Origin: Vampirovibrionales bacterium
Lineage (GTDB): Bacteria > Cyanobacteriota > Vampirovibrionia > Vampirovibrionales > JAGQHJ01
Direction of reading: 5' to 3'
DNA: 9,462 nt
Assembly: GCA_025451145.1 (NCBI GenBank)
Contig: JANWKX010000153.1
Coordinates: 1-9,462 of the forward strand
Part shown: positions 6,967 through 9,462 of the stretch, piece after piece
Position numbering within the stretch: the stretch's first letter is position 1
Layout of the letters: each line of letters begins with the position of its first letter
Notes under the pieces: model-generated
What the model saw: only the letters and a program-made list of their open reading frames with translations
Databases searched by the model: none
What the model was told of the DNA's origin: nothing
Made by a program: the position numbers and the translations under genes

Positions 6967-8178
6967 ATGAAGTACAAACGGATTGAGGAGCTAGTCTCCA
7001 TGCCCAGTAGGTTCATATCGATTTTAGGACTGATAGTGGTTTTGTTCTTTTCTCCAGGCTTTGTAATGGCCCAGTCCTCAGTCCAACCCACACAACCTGC
7101 AGACCATGCCGACGAATTTTCCTCGGATTTAGGAGAGCAGAATGACACCTTGTCCGAAGAACCAAAGCCGGTTATTAAGGGACATGTTCAAACCTTGGCT
7201 GGAAAATACCTGGTTTCTCCGGGAGATACCATCAATATTTCTGTTTACGGCGCACCGGAGTTTGATCAACCGGATACTATGATTCGACCTGACGGCTTTA
7301 TTACCATTCGCTCCGTGGGAGAGTTTGATGTTGCCGGAATGGATGTGGATGGGCTGTCACGATTGATTGAAGGGCACTTGAAGTATTATCTCAAGGAACC
7401 CAAGGTCACGGTTGCGGTTGTTAAATTTCATCCAGCCATTGTGTATGTGCTTGGGGCCGTTCAAAAGCCCGGGACCTATGAAATTCATACTGACCTGGAT
7501 AGACCTGATAATCCTAATGCATTGTTGGCAAGGGGCAGCCTGACGGTTTCAAACATTATCGCTAACGCTGGCGGAGTCCTTCAAAACGCCGATCTCAGCA
7601 AGATTCTCATTAAAAATAACCAAAGTCATGAAGAACAAACCGTCAACCTCCTCAACATGCTCCGTGATGGTGACACGACGCAAGATATCCTGGTGCATTC
7701 CGGTGATACGATTATTATTCCCCAGATGCAGCAAGCTAAGCAGATGGACGATGATAGCCTGAAGCTTTTAACCCAATCCTCATTATCTCCAGGGACATTT
7801 ACGGTTCGTGTCCTCGGAAAGGTCAATACACCGGGGGTTTACATTTTAAGCGCTCAAAGCCCGGGAGTAAACTCTGCGATTGCCAATGCCAAAGGCTACT
7901 TAATTGAGGCTAACCGGCATAATGTGACTGTTTTACGAATGAATGCCAAGGGAGAATTTACGCCCATAGCGATTCAGCCGGATAAGGTGGATTTTACGCT
8001 TCGGGATAATGATGTTGTATATGTGGATGAACGCAGAGGCCCTGTGAGCGGTCGTGGCTTTGATTTTGCCAGCCGCACCGTGATGCCGTTCCTATCCATG
8101 AGCTATATGGTCAACACCATTCTGACAATCTTTAATCCGACTCGGGCTTATCCGCCCTACCTGTTTAGACCCCACTAG
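6967..8178 (+). CDS. Polysaccharide export protein, Wza-like (Poly_export + SLBB)
   Basis: This is an outer-membrane polysaccharide secretion component of the OPX (Wza/GumB) family. The product has 403 residues. The hydrophobic stretch at 16-33 followed by VMA-QSS predicts signal-peptidase-I cleavage after A35. An acidic linker runs to about residue 75. The Poly_export domain (about 79-154) begins YLVSPGDTINISVYG and contains IRPDGFITI and VGEFDVAGM. A first SLBB domain (about 157-255) starts YVLGAVQKPGTYEI and ends HSGDTIIIP. A second (about 278-355) starts VRVLGKVNTPGVYIL and ends RDNDVVYVDE. A hydrophobic segment near 370-390 (VMPFLSMSYMVNTILTIF) may be the membrane-spanning helix seen at the C-terminus of Wza-type channels. 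Unlike E. coli Wza there is no lipobox cysteine. ATG 6967 has GAGG at about 6 nt; ATG 7000 with GAGGAG upstream is an alternative giving a more usual signal-peptide length. The chain-length gene follows after 37 nt in the same operon. Confidence 0.92.
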   Translation: MKYKRIEELVSMPSRFISILGLIVVLFFSPGFVMAQSSVQPTQPADHADEFSSDLGEQNDTLSEEPKPVIKGHVQTLAGKYLVSPGDTINISVYGAPEFDQPDTMIRPDGFITIRSVGEFDVAGMDVDGLSRLIEGHLKYYLKEPKVTVAVVKFHPAIVYVLGAVQKPGTYEIHTDLDRPDNPNALLARGSLTVSNIIANAGGVLQNADLSKILIKNNQSHEEQTVNLLNMLRDGDTTQDILVHSGDTIIIPQMQQAKQMDDDSLKLLTQSSLSPGTFTVRVLGKVNTPGVYILSAQSPGVNSAIANAKGYLIEANRHNVTVLRMNAKGEFTPIAIQPDKVDFTLRDNDVVYVDERRGPVSGRGFDFASRTVMPFLSMSYMVNTILTIFNPTRAYPPYLFRPH

Positions 8179-8200
8179 GGTATTTATTTGAGGTATTGAT

Positions 8201-8206
8201 AAGGAG
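8201..8206 (+). promoter_or_regulatory. Shine-Dalgarno site for the chain-length gene
   Basis: AAGGAG ends 9 nt before ATG 8216 in the 37-nt gap after the export gene. No terminator lies in that gap, supporting cotranscription. Confidence 0.7.
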
Positions 8207-8215
8207 AAAAGGGAT

Positions 8216-9462
8216 ATGACGACGGTCGAAAATCAACTCACCTGGCAAAGATACCTTTTCATTGCAAAATTCCACTGGCGATTTATCCTGGTTTGTGCCC
8301 TAGGAGGGCTTGTTTTAGGCTTTTTAATGAACCTTTTAATTCTGCATCCGGTGTTTTCATCGGATGGAAAATTACTGATTAAAGGGGGCAAAACGCCGTC
8401 ATTTGTCACCAGCCTGGATAATGATGAAGAGGTGCGGGCTTTAACCCAAAATGGTAACCCATTATTAACCCAAATTGAGGTTTTAAATTCATATCAGCAG
8501 GCCCAACATGTCTTGGATACCTTGAGATCTTCAATACCGGCGTCCCAATATAAAGATTATGAGAAGCGTTTCAAGAGCTTTATGGAACCGGAAAAGCTGA
8601 TGAAAAAGCTTAAACTGAAAAACCCGGCCAATACCGACATTATTACCTTGAAAATCAGTACACCGGATAAGGTGTTTTCAAGGCTTTTACTGAATACCTA
8701 TATTTCATCCTATAAGGACTTTTTGCAAAGCATCAACCATGAAACCCTCTCTCAACAAGGTCAGTATATTCAAAATCAAATTGCCACCACTGAGAGCAAG
8801 CTTCGAGAGGTTCGGGATGATTTGATGAATTATCGTTTGGCCAACAATACCATCGATTTAAATAATGAAGCTGAGGCCAATATCCAAGAGGCCACCAACT
8901 TGGAAACCCAACGGATTGCCATGGAAGGCGAAATTTCGTCTAAACGAGGCAGTATTGCAAAACTTCGGCATTCCTTGGGAATGTCTTCAGGGCAGGGGAT
9001 TCAATCCGTTGCTTTGGGGATGAATGCTGCTGTGACGGATACGCAAAAAGCCTTGAATTCAGCCATGCAGGATTATCAAACGTTGGCTGTTAAATACACC
9101 GATGAAAACCCTTCGTTAAAGGCAGCAAAAGCGAAGGTAAGAGAGATCCAACGGCAGTTGGGTGCTGAGGTTCAACGAACGATAGGCTCACCTTCTGGCA
9201 AAGGGGGGCATCGCACCCAAATTTCAGACCCGGTTCGAAGCAATCTGGTGAATAACCTGGCTTCGGAAGAATCTGATTTACAAGGCCTTTTGGCGCAACG
9301 GGCCGCCATGTTGGCTGATATTGGATTGTTGAAATCCGAAACCAAGGCCTTTCCTCAAAAGCAATTTCATATTTCCCAATTACTGGATGAAGAAAAGGTG
9401 CTATCGGATGAAGTCAATATGCTTAAGCTGAAAGCCGCTGAGGCAGAGTTACAGGCGTCTAA
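8216..9462 (+). CDS. Wzz/GumC-family polysaccharide chain-length/copolymerase protein, partial
   Basis: The frame is open from ATG 8216 to the right edge, giving 415 residues without a stop; the C-terminus is missing. A short cytoplasmic N-terminus (TTVENQLTWQRYLFIAKFHW) is followed by a transmembrane segment at about 22-43 (FILVCALGGLVLGFLMNLLI). A Wzz-type periplasmic domain comes next (VFSSDGKLLIKGG, and later STPDKVFSRLLLNTYISSY). From about residue 178 a long heptad-rich, charged region predicts coiled coils. It includes a YTDENPSLKAAKAK motif of the type VxYxxxHPxVxxxxxxI that is common in GumC/Wzc proteins. These proteins sit in the inner membrane and control polymer length while coupling the polymerase to the outer-membrane channel, here most likely the product of the preceding gene. 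Whether a second membrane helix and a cytoplasmic tyrosine-kinase domain follow, as in Wzc, cannot be seen. Confidence 0.88.
   Translation, partial: MTTVENQLTWQRYLFIAKFHWRFILVCALGGLVLGFLMNLLILHPVFSSDGKLLIKGGKTPSFVTSLDNDEEVRALTQNGNPLLTQIEVLNSYQQAQHVLDTLRSSIPASQYKDYEKRFKSFMEPEKLMKKLKLKNPANTDIITLKISTPDKVFSRLLLNTYISSYKDFLQSINHETLSQQGQYIQNQIATTESKLREVRDDLMNYRLANNTIDLNNEAEANIQEATNLETQRIAMEGEISSKRGSIAKLRHSLGMSSGQGIQSVALGMNAAVTDTQKALNSAMQDYQTLAVKYTDENPSLKAAKAKVREIQRQLGAEVQRTIGSPSGKGGHRTQISDPVRSNLVNNLASEESDLQGLLAQRAAMLADIGLLKSETKAFPQKQFHISQLLDEEKVLSDEVNMLKLKAAEAELQAS

Noticed and set aside
1..9462. CRISPR array, insertion sequence, tRNA or rRNA
   Set aside because: No regularly spaced direct repeats, transposase frames, terminal inverted repeats or conserved RNA motifs were seen on either strand.

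Overview
The window looks like chromosomal DNA from a diderm (Gram-negative-type) bacterium of intermediate GC content. The main evidence is an exopolysaccharide export pair: an SLBB/Poly_export protein with a signal peptide, followed by a Wzz/GumC-type chain-length protein. A RecJ with a long C-terminal extension, joined to apt, is an arrangement known to me from Firmicutes, and long RecJ proteins also occur in cyanobacterial relatives. I therefore suspect a lineage near the Cyanobacteria/Melainabacteria (Vampirovibrionia), but this is only an impression. Nothing here (no rRNA, tRNA or mobile element) fixes the taxonomy.

Layout. Positions 1-631 (minus) hold the N-terminal 210 residues of a TPR protein that runs off the left edge. 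A divergent spacer of about 255 nt carries a plausible promoter for recJ (887-3481, plus), which overlaps apt (3462-4001, plus) by 20 nt. A DUF6875-like gene (3937-4785, minus) converges on apt, and their 3' ends overlap by 65 nt. A divergent spacer with two inverted repeats separates it from a PaaK/CapK-like adenylate-forming enzyme (about 5088-6533, plus). A 433-nt non-coding stretch follows. The last two genes are the SLBB export gene (6967-8178) and a chain-length/copolymerase gene (8216 to the right edge), 37 nt apart.

How the genes fit together. recJ-apt is a housekeeping pair for single-strand DNA processing and adenine salvage. The right part is the start of a capsule/exopolysaccharide locus: an outer-membrane export channel, an inner-membrane copolymerase and, just upstream, an acyl/aryl-CoA-ligase-like enzyme of the kind often seen in capsule clusters. 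Glycosyltransferases and Wzx/Wzy would be expected beyond position 9462. The TPR and DUF6875-like genes have no evident link to either group.

I found no CRISPR array, insertion sequence, tRNA, rRNA or clearly new multigene system. The most notable points are the RecJ extension, the 3' overlap of apt with its neighbour, the inverted repeats in the 4786-5087 spacer, and the long leader before the export genes.
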